Below are positions 15,246 through 22,606 of a stretch of DNA of 36,456 bases, piece after piece; position 1 is the stretch's first letter; every line of letters starts with the position of its first letter. The stretch covers positions 1-36,456 of the IMG/VR virus record IMGVR_UViG_3300022707_000552, one strand, 5' to 3'. Below the pieces are notes generated by a model. The model worked only from the letters and a program-made list of their open reading frames with translations, ran no database searches and had not been told where the DNA came from. The stretch comes from a virus. The position numbers were made by a program, and so were the translations under genes.

Positions 15246-15713
15246 CTACGCAAATCTATTCACAAGGGCAACGGAAGCCACGGTGATTAGAGCACGGTGG
15301 ATTGCAGTCTCTTGATCGTCGGCAGGGAATATCTCGATAGGCACTGCCTTAATCAATTTGACCCTTCCCTCGTCATTTGCTGGATCAATAAATTGCGGGT
15401 CTTCATCAAACGACTTGATAACTTGATCGACGGCATTCAATACAATTGCATCCGCATCCTCGGCATTCTTCGATGCAGTTATCGCTTGGTGGATGATGAC
15501 GCTGAATTGCCATTCTCGCTCATTTCTGTGTGTATCGAGTACCTGCCCTTCACCCGCGGTCTGAATGACGAAAGCGGCGGGATACCCGTCAACATCTGCC
15601 TCGTTGGTTCCTGATACGACAGCGAACAACTTATCCGATGGTGCGTCTTCAAGAGCCGTCAGCTTAACGATGATCGCCTCCTTCAAGTCCGTGTATGAGC
15701 GTAACTGTGCCAT
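15246..15713 (-). CDS. Tail terminator / completion-type protein, 155 aa
   Basis: An alpha/beta protein: an N-terminal helix (YTDLKEAIIVKLTALED), strands (SGTNEADVDGYPAAFVIQTA and REWQFSVIIHQAI), a helix (AIVLNAVDQVIKSFDE), then a closing strand. Size, order (after the gp10-like protein, before the tube) and fold pattern match the gpU/YqbN-like tail terminator group that caps the tail where it meets the head. Assignment is from position and pattern. Confidence 0.7.
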   Translation of the reverse strand: MAQLRSYTDLKEAIIVKLTALEDAPSDKLFAVVSGTNEADVDGYPAAFVIQTAGEGQVLDTHRNEREWQFSVIIHQAITASKNAEDADAIVLNAVDQVIKSFDEDPQFIDPANDEGRVKLIKAVPIEIFPADDQETAIHRALITVASVALVNRFA

Positions 15714-15714
15714 G

Positions 15715-16125
15715 TTATTTCTTCACTAATTCATCACCCAACTCCATCATAGCTTTCTCCATCGTTCGCCTGATGAACGGGAGCGATGCTTTCGCACCTT
15801 TCTCCATGTAGAGCCGTTCACCGACAGTGTGCCGCGAATGTCCCTCATGCACGAAGATCGCGTATACAACATTCGTTCCGATCCCTGCCTTCAGTTTTTT
15901 AATGAATTGATACCCTGGCGTCGCGTCGATATTTCCAACTACTGCTCCGATAGAGCTTTTCAGGAATCCGGTATCGACTGGAGTGCGCTTCTTCGCCTCC
16001 CCCTCAATCTTCGACAGCGCCCTTCCGAACGCTCTTTTCAATACCTTCTCAACCTTACGCTTATCGCCAAAGTTTTTCTGAAGTGGGCTGAAGCCCGTTA
16101 CGTTGATTTTGATTGAGACGGCCAT
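15715..16125 (-). CDS. HK97 gp10-like head-tail / minor tail component, 136 aa
   Basis: I chose ATG 16125 (TGATATG junction). The sequence has AKKRTPVDTGFLKSSIGAVV, the core signature 'A...TPVDTG.L..SI' of the HK97 gp10 family, followed by YAIFVHEGHSRHTVGERL and GAKASLPFIRRTMEKAM. It contributes to the head-to-tail joint. An upstream GTG-like extension would overlap the previous gene and is rejected. Confidence 0.88.
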   Translation of the reverse strand: MAVSIKINVTGFSPLQKNFGDKRKVEKVLKRAFGRALSKIEGEAKKRTPVDTGFLKSSIGAVVGNIDATPGYQFIKKLKAGIGTNVVYAIFVHEGHSRHTVGERLYMEKGAKASLPFIRRTMEKAMMELGDELVKK

Positions 16126-16126
16126 A

Positions 16127-16447
16127 TCAGTTTGTTGAATTGGTGAGAAGCATGTCGATTGAGATATGCTTGTTCCTTCCGAAGTCCATTTCACGCACAC
16201 CCTTCACAATATAGACCTTGCTACCCTCGATTACTTTATCTCCGGTGATTATATCCGTCTTCTCAAACGTCCACATTTCAAATCCTTTGTAGATCGCTTC
16301 CTGAAGAATCTGCTGTTCGCCTGACTGTGGTTGGATTGCACAGCGCAAATTCGTGAGCTTGTCGGCCCACACTTGCCGCTTCGACCCCGCGACATCCTCT
16401 TGCCGTTGAGTGTTCACTGTTCGGTCAAAGCGTCTGTCTATCTTCAT
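16127..16447 (-). CDS. Head-tail joining protein (head closure type), 106 aa
   Basis: I chose ATG 16447, set in a TGATATG junction; the ATG at 16474 would overlap the upstream gene by 26 bp. The small beta protein (TDIITGDKVIEGSKVYIVKG, VREMDFGRNKHISIDML) with SGEQQILQEAIYKGFEMW fits the SPP1 gp16 / phage head-tail joining group by size and position. Sequence similarity is only suggestive. Confidence 0.7.
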   Translation of the reverse strand: MKIDRRFDRTVNTQRQEDVAGSKRQVWADKLTNLRCAIQPQSGEQQILQEAIYKGFEMWTFEKTDIITGDKVIEGSKVYIVKGVREMDFGRNKHISIDMLLTNSTN

Positions 16448-16448
16448 A

Positions 16449-17144
16449 TCAGGATACTTGTACGATGCCTCCAATAACGCCAGTCGCGCCTAGCCCCTTT
16501 ACGGGTGACTTGCCTTCGCGCGTGAATGTTTTGAGCATTTCCGTTACACCAACTCGGTCGGCGATATCCTTAATTTTCACGTAGGTCACTGAGAAGTCGC
16601 CCAGGCGGGACTGCGTGACTTCCTTCACATCTTCGTCCCCGACGTTCTCCTTAATGAATGACGACGCAATCTTGAACGCAGCAACCTTAATGCCGTCGGG
16701 AACCTCTGCCCAATTCCACTTACCATTGATCTCAACCGTCCCTTGCCCTTCCTCGAAGATGAATCGTATACCCGTACCCGTGCGGGGGTTTTGGTTCAGA
16801 ATCTCTGTTTCAGGCTGGATCAATTCAATCCATTCAAACGGCCTGAATTCGGCGAGTGAATTTAATGGGTAGAGCAAGAAATCAAGACCTTCTACCTGCG
16901 CATCACCGTCAACAATCAGACTCGTAACCGATCGAAGGTCATCCACAACGAGCCTCGTTGCGCCATTGCCGTCGTATGTTCGTAATTCGTCAACATCTGG
17001 ATCAGGTGGCTCAAAGAATCGTTCAGTTTCTCGTTCAATGAAGTCTTCTGCTGCCCCTATGAGCGTATTTATGAAAGGTTGCAGCCCTGGACTGATTTGC
17101 AGCCCCATGTATCGCTCTAATTCTGTTCGCGTGATGTATGCCAT
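16449..17144 (-). CDS. Head-tail connector (gp6/gp15-like adaptor), 231 aa
   Basis: Starts MAYITRTELERYMGLQISPG, typical of connector adaptors that begin with a short helix. Helix FINTLIGAAEDFIERETERF and later GIKVAAFKIASSFIKENVGD are characteristic of the family; the middle is beta-rich (RLVVDDLRSVTSLIVDGDAQ). It forms the ring under the portal. It is longer than HK97 gp6 (about 110 residues) because of the beta region. Confidence 0.8.
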   Translation of the reverse strand: MAYITRTELERYMGLQISPGLQPFINTLIGAAEDFIERETERFFEPPDPDVDELRTYDGNGATRLVVDDLRSVTSLIVDGDAQVEGLDFLLYPLNSLAEFRPFEWIELIQPETEILNQNPRTGTGIRFIFEEGQGTVEINGKWNWAEVPDGIKVAAFKIASSFIKENVGDEDVKEVTQSRLGDFSVTYVKIKDIADRVGVTEMLKTFTREGKSPVKGLGATGVIGGIVQVS

Positions 17145-17150
17145 ATACCT

Positions 17151-17156
17151 ATTTTA
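17151..17156 (-). promoter_or_regulatory. Extended -10 box (TGGTAAAAT) six bases before a start codon
   Basis: TAAAAT with upstream TGG, then AGGTAT and the ATG at 17144. It begins right at the TAA stop of the repeat-protein gene. The 19-base context TCTAAGCATGGTAAAATAG differs at one position from the box at 11542-11547. Confidence 0.55.
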
Positions 17157-17162
17157 CCATGC

Positions 17163-18773
17163 TTAGACACGGGTGTACTGGTTCGGCCCTTGCGAATAAA
17201 ACTCCGTCAGCACCTCGTAAGTCAGTGACTTCGGTATCGCCGTAGTCGCTCCCATTACCGCGTATTTCAGCGATTTCGTGATTGCAAGAACTGACAACAC
17301 GTCATAGGTCAACGACTTCGTGAGCGCCGATGGTGTCGCAATGACCGTGTACTTCAAAGACTTCGTTATGGCTGCGCTCGGAGCGACAACCGAATACTTC
17401 AATGATTTGGTTATCGCCGCCGGCGTCACTTCAACAACGTACTTCAGAGACTTGGTGATCGCCGTATCCGTCAGCACTTCATATCGTAGAGATTTCGTTA
17501 TCGCAGCAATTTCGGCGACGACTGTGTATTTCAGTGACTTCGTAATAGCTGCTGCTTCTGCGACGACAGTATATTTCAGCGATTTCGTGAGCGCGACGGC
17601 CGTGGTTACTACCGTGTATTTTAGAGACTTCGTGAGCGGGGCTACAGTTGTAATCACCGTGTACTTCAGAGCCTTTCCAATCGCATTAGGATCTACAATT
17701 GTGTACCTGAGAGACTTGGTAAGCGCAGCCGGAGTCGCTACAACGACATACTTCAGGCTTTTCTGGATTACTGTGGATACGTTCACGCAATAGAACAGCG
17801 TCTTTTGAATCGCGGCGGCTTCTGCGACCACGGTATACTTCAGTGACTTTGTGAGCGCAGCCGGAGTCGCCACTACGGTATATTTGAGAGACTTGGCTAT
17901 CGCGTTTGGATCGACAACCGCATACGTTAGCGATTTCGTCATCGCGGCGGGTACGGTCAACACTGCGTACTTTAGCGCCTTCGTTACAGCACTCGGAGTC
18001 TGCTTGACTGTATATTTGAGCGCTTTACTCAATGACGTGAGAGAGAGAATAGTGTATTTCAATGACTTCGTGAGCGCGGCAGGTGTATCTACAACTGCGT
18101 ACTTCAAAGACTTCGTTAGCTTAATGCTGGCTGGTGCTGGTTCAATCGCAACCGTAACCGCCTGTGAATTGTCGCTTGATGAAATCGTAAAAGCACTTGG
18201 ATTTTGTGATGCAGCATTTACTTCACGCTCTGCTACCGAAATTCCACAGTTTCCTGCGGCATTGGTAAATTGGGCTTGGTCAAAGTTTGTTGGGAATGCT
18301 GTTGCCGTCCTAGCCGAATCACTCGAAACTCCTGCAATCCATAGCGTATCTTGTGCTCCCCATGAAGGCGCGAGGTTCGGCGGGTCGGGCGTAGCCGTAT
18401 CTCCTTGGTCAACGATTGCTGCTTCTGGTGGGTCTGTATCCCAATCTTTAATATCTGCCTTCGCAAACCTCCATACCCTATGTTCCGACTGTTCACCTTG
18501 CCCAGTTGTAATTACGGGGTCGCTCTCGCCTCCCGCAGCTTTCTTGTAGTAGAACGTGCCATTTGCCCAACCTTGACCATTTTCTGCACCTTGAACAAGC
18601 ACATTCCAACCAGTAGTAATTCCGGTCGGTACGGCCGCGCCGTCTTTTGAGAAGAAAAGGAGAAGTCCATCGCCGGCAGATATAGTCCCCAAACCAGCCA
18701 AGCTAATCGTGTGGCTTGTTACGTTCGTTCCTTCGTTAGAACTACCTCGTGCTGCTGGTGTCGGGAAGGCCAT
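17163..18773 (-). CDS. Virion-type protein with 21 tandem 'TKSLKYTV' repeats, 536 aa
   Basis: Residues 1-218 resemble a jelly-roll-like domain found in phage surface proteins (AGDGLLLFFSKDGAAVPTG; TLWIAGVSSDSART; AVTVAIEPAPASIK). Residues 219-525 are 21 tandem repeats of 13-15 residues with the core [LI]-T-K-S-L-K-Y-x-V, then an 11-residue tail. One copy has Cys (IQKTLFYCVN). It lies between a decoration-like gene group and the head-tail connectors, so it may decorate the head or neck. The alternation of Lys and hydrophobics suggests stacked beta strands. Its function is unknown. Confidence 0.8.
   Translation of the reverse strand: MAFPTPAARGSSNEGTNVTSHTISLAGLGTISAGDGLLLFFSKDGAAVPTGITTGWNVLVQGAENGQGWANGTFYYKKAAGGESDPVITTGQGEQSEHRVWRFAKADIKDWDTDPPEAAIVDQGDTATPDPPNLAPSWGAQDTLWIAGVSSDSARTATAFPTNFDQAQFTNAAGNCGISVAEREVNAASQNPSAFTISSSDNSQAVTVAIEPAPASIKLTKSLKYAVVDTPAALTKSLKYTILSLTSLSKALKYTVKQTPSAVTKALKYAVLTVPAAMTKSLTYAVVDPNAIAKSLKYTVVATPAALTKSLKYTVVAEAAAIQKTLFYCVNVSTVIQKSLKYVVVATPAALTKSLRYTIVDPNAIGKALKYTVITTVAPLTKSLKYTVVTTAVALTKSLKYTVVAEAAAITKSLKYTVVAEIAAITKSLRYEVLTDTAITKSLKYVVEVTPAAITKSLKYSVVAPSAAITKSLKYTVIATPSALTKSLTYDVLSVLAITKSLKYAVMGATTAIPKSLTYEVLTEFYSQGPNQYTRV
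17199..18119 (-). repeat. 21 tandem coding repeats of about 42-45 bp
   Basis: Each unit encodes 14-15 residues around TKSLKY; 14 of 21 copies contain SLKY exactly and all keep a Lys or Ala-Lys pair. DNA copies are diverged by synonymous changes, so the array is old or under codon-diversifying selection rather than freshly duplicated. Units of 14 and 15 residues are interspersed. Confidence 0.9.
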
Positions 18774-18779
18774 AATTTA

Positions 18780-19187
18780 TTACATATCTAAACCGAAAAG
18801 GGATAGGTCGATATTGTCTACTGGTGAGGTAACGATCCGATCGTCGGGCAGTACGAAAATGAATGAGTGCTTGCCCTCGAACTTCCAACCGATCATGTAA
18901 ACCTTTATGAACACTTTTGACCATTCCGGTCGGATGTTCCGGTATTTGTGGATCAGGCGCATACCCTTCTGAAACGGAATGTCTATGCGCTTGTGGTCAT
19001 CGTCGGGCTTGTAGAGAGAGAATAGTACGACTTCGTCCTGGTTGATCTCCCCTATTCTATGAAACGTGCCGTTGCCATTCGCCTGTGGCGTTCTATTGAA
19101 TTGGTGAAGCTGTGTACCGTCCCGATAAACGACTCCCCACTGCCACCGCTCCTCTTTTACTTCTTCTCCGTCATAGAACCACTTCAT
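18780..19187 (-). CDS. Hypothetical protein, 135 aa
   Basis: I chose ATG 19187, four bases after a TATAAT box; a GTG at 19208 would overlap the terminator hairpin. The protein is beta-rich and aromatic: MKWFYDGEEVKEERWQWGVV, DEVVLFSLYKPDDDHKRIDI, KGMRLIHKYRNIRPEWSKVF, IKVYMIGWKFEGKHSFIFVL. No family recognised. It precedes the repeat protein and may be a partner in the same structure. Confidence 0.7.
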   Translation of the reverse strand: MKWFYDGEEVKEERWQWGVVYRDGTQLHQFNRTPQANGNGTFHRIGEINQDEVVLFSLYKPDDDHKRIDIPFQKGMRLIHKYRNIRPEWSKVFIKVYMIGWKFEGKHSFIFVLPDDRIVTSPVDNIDLSLFGLDM

Positions 19188-19191
19188 AACT

Positions 19192-19197
19192 ATTATA
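19192..19197 (-). promoter_or_regulatory. TATAAT box right after a terminator hairpin
   Basis: TATAAT four bases before the 19187 ATG, immediately downstream of a GC hairpin with T4. Together they look like a terminator-promoter pair resetting transcription between the decoration genes and the repeat-protein gene. Confidence 0.45.
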
Positions 19198-19198
19198 G

Positions 19199-19222
19199 AA
19201 AACCCCACGCGCTAGGCGGGGG
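19199..19222 (-). terminator. GC hairpin followed by T4, probable intrinsic terminator
   Basis: On the minus strand, CCCCCGC and GCG-T-GGGG pair (seven bp with one bulged base) around loop CTAGC, followed by TTTTC. It lies in a gap with no gene after the 19285-19458 gene. Confidence 0.5.
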
Positions 19223-19284
19223 TCATCCATTGGGTTGAATCCCACACTAAACGCATTGAGTTGCGAGTTAAATTGTACCGAGAA

Positions 19285-19458
19285 CTATTCCTGTCGCGCC
19301 GCGCCTCTTGCAACCGCCGAATCGGAGATTTTAGCGAAGGCAGGGCCGAGGTGCGCGGGATCGGTAGGCTTCTTGCCCGTATCCTCACAGGTATGATTCA
19401 AATACCCGCTCTGAGTCGTCCAGGTCTTCTCACAATTTGAGCAAATTTGCGTAGCCAT
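19285..19458 (-). CDS. Small zinc-finger-like protein, 57 aa
   Basis: ATG 19458 gives MATQICSNCEKTWTTQSGYL then NHTC: CxxC followed after 13 residues by HxC, a plausible C2HC zinc site. The C-terminal half is Ala/Pro-rich (KKPTDPAHLGPAFAKISDS). It follows a decoration-like gene and precedes the terminator. Role unknown; Cys spacing is all that is visible. Confidence 0.65.
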   Translation of the reverse strand: MATQICSNCEKTWTTQSGYLNHTCEDTGKKPTDPAHLGPAFAKISDSAVARGAARQE

Positions 19459-19462
19459 AAGC

Positions 19463-19963
19463 CTAAGCAGTTTCGTCAAACTGGTAATTCAGAGTCGATG
19501 TCGATCCTGCCGTGTCTGCTGCGTCAACCTGAATCTGGTGAACGAGGTAGTCTGATTGACCCGTAGCCGTAAGCTGTCCCGTCAACGAACCTGCAATACC
19601 GAGGTTTGCCCCTGTTGGCTCTGCCACTGGCATTGTCTGTGTCGCCTGTGTTGAATCAGTGACAATCGGCTGAACGAAAGTCTTTTCAACATAGGAAGTT
19701 TCGCGAGCGTTCGTGACATGAACTGCTGCACCTCCGAGCGCACCCGTGCGCCACACTTTCAGGTTATCAATGGCTGAACTTCCACCTAGCGCCGTCACAT
19801 CAAACTTCTGATACTTCTCGAATGTATTGTCATCAGGGATGACCGGATTTGCAACGGGGTCGAGGTTCGCAGAGTCAACGCTTCCCATGTCCGTATCGGA
19901 AATGTTATGCGTGATCGTTTCCGCTCCTCCGTTTGCCTCATCAATTTCTACTGTAGCAGCCAT
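19463..19963 (-). CDS. Putative head decoration / structural protein, 166 aa
   Basis: Beta-rich, Thr/Ala/Asp-rich protein: MAATVEIDEANGGAETITHN, KFDVTALGGSSAIDNLKVWR, then a repeat-like Ala/Thr region, ending STSTLNYQFDETA. Composition and position two genes after the major capsid fit a virion surface protein. No family is recognised. Confidence 0.65.
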   Translation of the reverse strand: MAATVEIDEANGGAETITHNISDTDMGSVDSANLDPVANPVIPDDNTFEKYQKFDVTALGGSSAIDNLKVWRTGALGGAAVHVTNARETSYVEKTFVQPIVTDSTQATQTMPVAEPTGANLGIAGSLTGQLTATGQSDYLVHQIQVDAADTAGSTSTLNYQFDETA

Positions 19964-20000
19964 AATCTTGTGTGCTTAATACTATTCCACTAACCCTCAC

Positions 20001-20432
20001 TTAGTAGGGCTGCAACCCGTTCTTGTTGACGACAAGAGCAAGTATTTCATCTTCGTCGAGTCCATCTGGATTGATACCACACCATCGAGCAATGCTCGGT
20101 AGCGTTCCCACAGGTACATCATCCTCAAATACTACGACTGCGGGGTTATTTGCCAATCGCTCCGGCACTTCATCTACTGAGTAGAATCCTTGCCCGACGC
20201 GCAGCTTGTCATCAAAGTATGCCTTCTTCTTAATCCAAAGATACGGGGGACCAGATGATACGGGAGCCGCATCTTCGTCGCCGTCTTTGTCACTTCCGGC
20301 ATCAACATCAACCAACTCATTATCAACGGCGAGTGATACAAGTTCTTCGAGCGACGTGCGCTTGTTCCAACCTTCGACGTTGTTCTCCTCCAATAGAGCG
20401 CGTAGCTCCTTCTTTCCTAGTGCGTTGCTCAT
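20001..20432 (-). CDS. Hypothetical head-region protein with SAP/HeH-like N-terminus, 143 aa
   Basis: The N-terminal 40 residues (GKKELRALLEENNVEGWNKR, SLEELVSLAVDN) resemble the short helix-extension-helix motif often fused to phage structural or DNA-binding proteins. An acidic linker (DAGSDKDGDEDAAP) precedes an alpha/beta C-terminal part (AVVVFEDDVPVGTLPSIARW). Located directly after the capsid gene. Function unknown. Confidence 0.65.
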   Translation of the reverse strand: MSNALGKKELRALLEENNVEGWNKRTSLEELVSLAVDNELVDVDAGSDKDGDEDAAPVSSGPPYLWIKKKAYFDDKLRVGQGFYSVDEVPERLANNPAVVVFEDDVPVGTLPSIARWCGINPDGLDEDEILALVVNKNGLQPY

Positions 20433-20461
20433 ACAATTACGATTAATGATTTACCAAGTCC

Positions 20462-20467
20462 ATTCTA
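20462..20467 (-). promoter_or_regulatory. Extended -10 box (TGCTAGAAT)
   Basis: TAGAAT with TG at the extended position, about 30 nt upstream of the 20432 start and just after the hairpin at 20476-20492. No -35 match is seen, as expected for an extended -10 promoter. Confidence is limited by the short motif. Confidence 0.4.
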
Positions 20468-20475
20468 GCACACTA

Positions 20476-20492
20476 GGGGGATTGCTCCCCCC
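20476..20492 (-). terminator. G5/C5 hairpin after the capsid gene
   Basis: GGGGG, a six-base loop and CCCCC form a strong stem 15 bp after the extended-frame capsid stop (20508). No T run follows, so it may be a pause, an mRNA-stabilising hairpin or a weak terminator. A -10 box follows directly. Confidence 0.4.
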
Positions 20493-20527
20493 GATGTACT
20501 ACCGAACTTAGGTGGTGAGTCCTGATG

Positions 20528-21661
20528 CTACCGCGTGTGTGCGTCCAAGAGCCTCGACTGCGAGCCCAAAGCTACCTGACAGCAAGTCCTTTCGCTCGCG
20601 CGTGGGTTCACATTTGTAAACGGTGCAAATGAGAGCGTGTCATCCACCTTCCAGCCCTTCGTCAAGAAGCGACTGTTCACAACCGCAACGCGGTCATTCG
20701 GGAAGTCGATGTCAACCACTGCGGGGATTCGTCCAAGTCCATCTGCAATATAGGCATCCAAGACGTGTCCACCTTCACGGACTGCGCGGTCAACCTGAAC
20801 CTGATCTGCGCCTGTGAAGTCATTAAAGATACGCTTGTTCGCAATACTCATCACAATCGCGTTTACTCCACCACCTGCCTCGCGAACGTCGTCAAGCAAG
20901 TCCTGAAGCACTAATTCAGTGTACGCACCGCCTACTGCCGTTTCCAGAACACCTGGGGTGTCCTGAAGGTGAGACAGAAGACCTCGCGTCAGTGAAGGGA
21001 TCGAAGCAGTACCAACTCGTGCCGTGCCAAAGATCGCCGACAGTGCAAGGTCGCGCATAACACGCTCCAAGCCCTCTGCTTTCAAATCAACCTCTGTGCG
21101 TCCGGTCTTTCGTGCCTGTTCACTGTCAGCTTTCGATAGGTCAACGATCTCCTCAACAAGCTGCAAGAAGTTTGTGAGTGTCGCCGTGTCCTCTGCCATC
21201 GCTCGCCCGTCAGCCGTTCCCTCGATGTGAGCGTTACCGATGATCTGTCCATTTCCTGTAACTCCGTGGGTCGCACCAACCGTGTCACCAGCACCTCGCT
21301 CGTACACGTCAACGTCAGTCGTACCATTCGTCGCAGAAACAACCACAATCTCATCGTCTACCAAGAGGATGTCACCAAGAGAGATATTCGAGATATCTGT
21401 AATGGCAAGCGCGGTCGTGTCTGAAGCACTGTCCCATCCGTCGCCAGCACCAGCAGTGTAGGCGAATACAGGTGCAGTATAGGCACGCGTGAGGATCTCA
21501 AACTCCTCTGTCTCGAACGGTGCAGCACGCAATGTGAACAAGTCCCAAACTGCGCCAAACTCAGAAGCCATTAAAGGTGTAATGCGCTCCGCGATCGCAA
21601 TAACCTCGGGGTCGAGGATACTGTCTGGATCGGTAAGCGTTGTGTGTTGTCCTAAATCCAT
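20528..21661 (-). CDS. Major capsid protein (HK97-like), frame broken near its C-terminus
   Basis: Starts with ITPLMASEFGAVWDLFTL, has the E-loop-like and inserted middle region (GDILLVDDEIVVVSATN), and helices LTNFLQLVEEIVDLSKADSE and LERVMRDLALSAIFG. The later FNDFTGADQVQVDRAVREGG and VAVVNSRFLTKGWKVDDTL match HK97-like major capsid proteins ('F....V......V.....FG.I.VV.DR'). After PRASE the zero frame becomes Cys-rich and stops at 20528, while the -1 frame reads KDLLSGSFGLAVEALGRTH and ends at 20508. The latter is the likely true end (about 384 residues), implying a missing A at 20590-20592. Confidence 0.87.
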   Translation of the reverse strand: MDLGQHTTLTDPDSILDPEVIAIAERITPLMASEFGAVWDLFTLRAAPFETEEFEILTRAYTAPVFAYTAGAGDGWDSASDTTALAITDISNISLGDILLVDDEIVVVSATNGTTDVDVYERGAGDTVGATHGVTGNGQIIGNAHIEGTADGRAMAEDTATLTNFLQLVEEIVDLSKADSEQARKTGRTEVDLKAEGLERVMRDLALSAIFGTARVGTASIPSLTRGLLSHLQDTPGVLETAVGGAYTELVLQDLLDDVREAGGGVNAIVMSIANKRIFNDFTGADQVQVDRAVREGGHVLDAYIADGLGRIPAVVDIDFPNDRVAVVNSRFLTKGWKVDDTLSFAPFTNVNPRASERTCCQVALGSQSRLLDAHTR

Positions 21662-21686
21662 GATCTAAAAAATTAACTGCTACTAC

Positions 21687-21893
21687 TTAGTCCGACTTAT
21701 TCTGTCTGGCTTGCCGGAGAGCCTTCAGCTTTTTCGCTTTCTCGTACATAAGCGCATTCTCGGTATGTGTTCTCTCGCCACCTTTCTTCATCAATTCGTC
21801 CACCTCTTTAGCCAGTCGTTCTTCTTCGCCAAGGTCGCCATCGCCGTTCTGAATTATCGAACCGTCGATTGCAACACTCTTAGCGCCCAACAC
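21687..21893 (-). CDS. C-terminal part of the scaffold-like protein, shifted frame
   Basis: Opens with a GTG inside the end of the upstream gene (VLGAKSVAIDGSIIQNGDGD). It continues as a charged coiled coil (LGEEERLAKEVDELMKKGGE) and a basic end. Read as a continuation of the upstream gene with one fewer A at 21904-21906, the join becomes YITKNAKVLGAKSV, which is coherent. Alternatively it is a separate small coiled-coil gene started from GTG. Confidence 0.6.
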   Translation of the reverse strand: MLGAKSVAIDGSIIQNGDGDLGEEERLAKEVDELMKKGGERTHTENALMYEKAKKLKALRQARQNKSD

Positions 21894-22419
21894 CTTCGCA
21901 TTCTTTCGTGATGTATTCCAACTGCTGCCTCGGGCTGTAGTCTTCAGGAATCATCCCTCGATTCTCTTCTGGAATCGTTTTGAGAGTTTCTTCAAGAATC
22001 CTCTTAGTGGAATCCACGTACTTGCCAAGCTGATCGCCCTGCTTTTCGTGTTTATCCTCTAAATCCTTCAGCTTCGTTGCGCGGGTTTCAGCGAGTTCCT
22101 GCCATTCGCCTTGTTTGGCGGCATCGTCCTCTGCTGCTTTCTCTGCCGCGATCCGATCGTCTTCGATCTTCTTGTCGGCTGTCGCTTTCTCCTCCAACAT
22201 CTTGGCGACTTTGGGGTTCACTTTCGCAAGAGCTTCCAGTTCTGCGTCTGCCGCATTCACCTTTGGCTTCTTGTCATCGTCTTTCGGTTTTGGCTTGTCT
22301 TCCTTTCCGTGTTTCTCCGGATCGTAAACAATCTTTTCCTCCCCGTCTAACTTGATCTCCCCTTTGTCATCTGCAAGGTACTCGACGCTATCGACTGTAA
22401 CTGTTTTAGGTTTCGGCAT
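21880..22419 (-). CDS. Scaffold-like coiled-coil protein (capsid assembly), N-terminal part
   Basis: I chose ATG 22419 (MPKPKTVTVDSVEYLADDKG); a TTG 51 bases upstream is less likely. Long charged helical body: DDKKPKVNAADAELEALAKV, EEKATADKKIEDDRIAAEKA, TRATKLKDLEDKHEKQGDQL, typical of phage scaffolding proteins next to the capsid gene. It ends EYITKECEGVGR, probably an artefact of the frame break at 21904-21906; with the downstream frame it would be about 243 residues. Cytoplasmic, acting in prohead assembly. Confidence 0.75.
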   Translation of the reverse strand: MPKPKTVTVDSVEYLADDKGEIKLDGEEKIVYDPEKHGKEDKPKPKDDDKKPKVNAADAELEALAKVNPKVAKMLEEKATADKKIEDDRIAAEKAAEDDAAKQGEWQELAETRATKLKDLEDKHEKQGDQLGKYVDSTKRILEETLKTIPEENRGMIPEDYSPRQQLEYITKECEGVGR

Positions 22420-22498
22420 GGTGAAATTGATTAGTGGCGTGATAGCCGTTTTGCGCGAGTGTTGCGACAATGCGCGGGACTCGCTGCCCGTTATTTAC

Positions 22499-22527
22499 AT
22501 TATAGTATGACCCTGAAATTTGTACAA
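22499..22527 (-). promoter_or_regulatory. Promoter for the scaffold-capsid genes
   Basis: TATAAT (22499-22504), 17-bp spacer, TTGTAC (22522-22527). It lies between the tRNA gene and the scaffold gene, about 80 nt before the chosen ATG. The -35 matches only TTG; the -10 is perfect. Confidence 0.5.
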
Positions 22528-22558
22528 TCGGTCAATTATCCACAGGATCATCTAGCTG

Positions 22559-22593
22559 TGTGAGTGGGCGCATAGACCTATGACACACTCACA
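22559..22593 (-). other. Inverted repeat downstream of tRNA-Ile
   Basis: TGTGAGTG and CACTCACA are perfect 8-bp arms, with an inner ATAG/CTAT pairing. It starts 14 bp past the tRNA 3' end. It could end the RNA-island transcript or mark a processing site; there is no T run. Confidence 0.45.
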
Positions 22594-22606
22594 GAGATAG
22601 ACGATG

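Noticed and set aside
17199-18119. Possible CRISPR array or satellite in the repeat region
   Set aside because: The units are coding, in frame and vary at synonymous sites; there are no constant repeats with unique spacers.
17320-18549. Two long plus-strand frames opposite the repeat protein
   Set aside because: They are antisense shadows kept open by the repeat's biased codons; no start context and no other plus-strand genes exist here.
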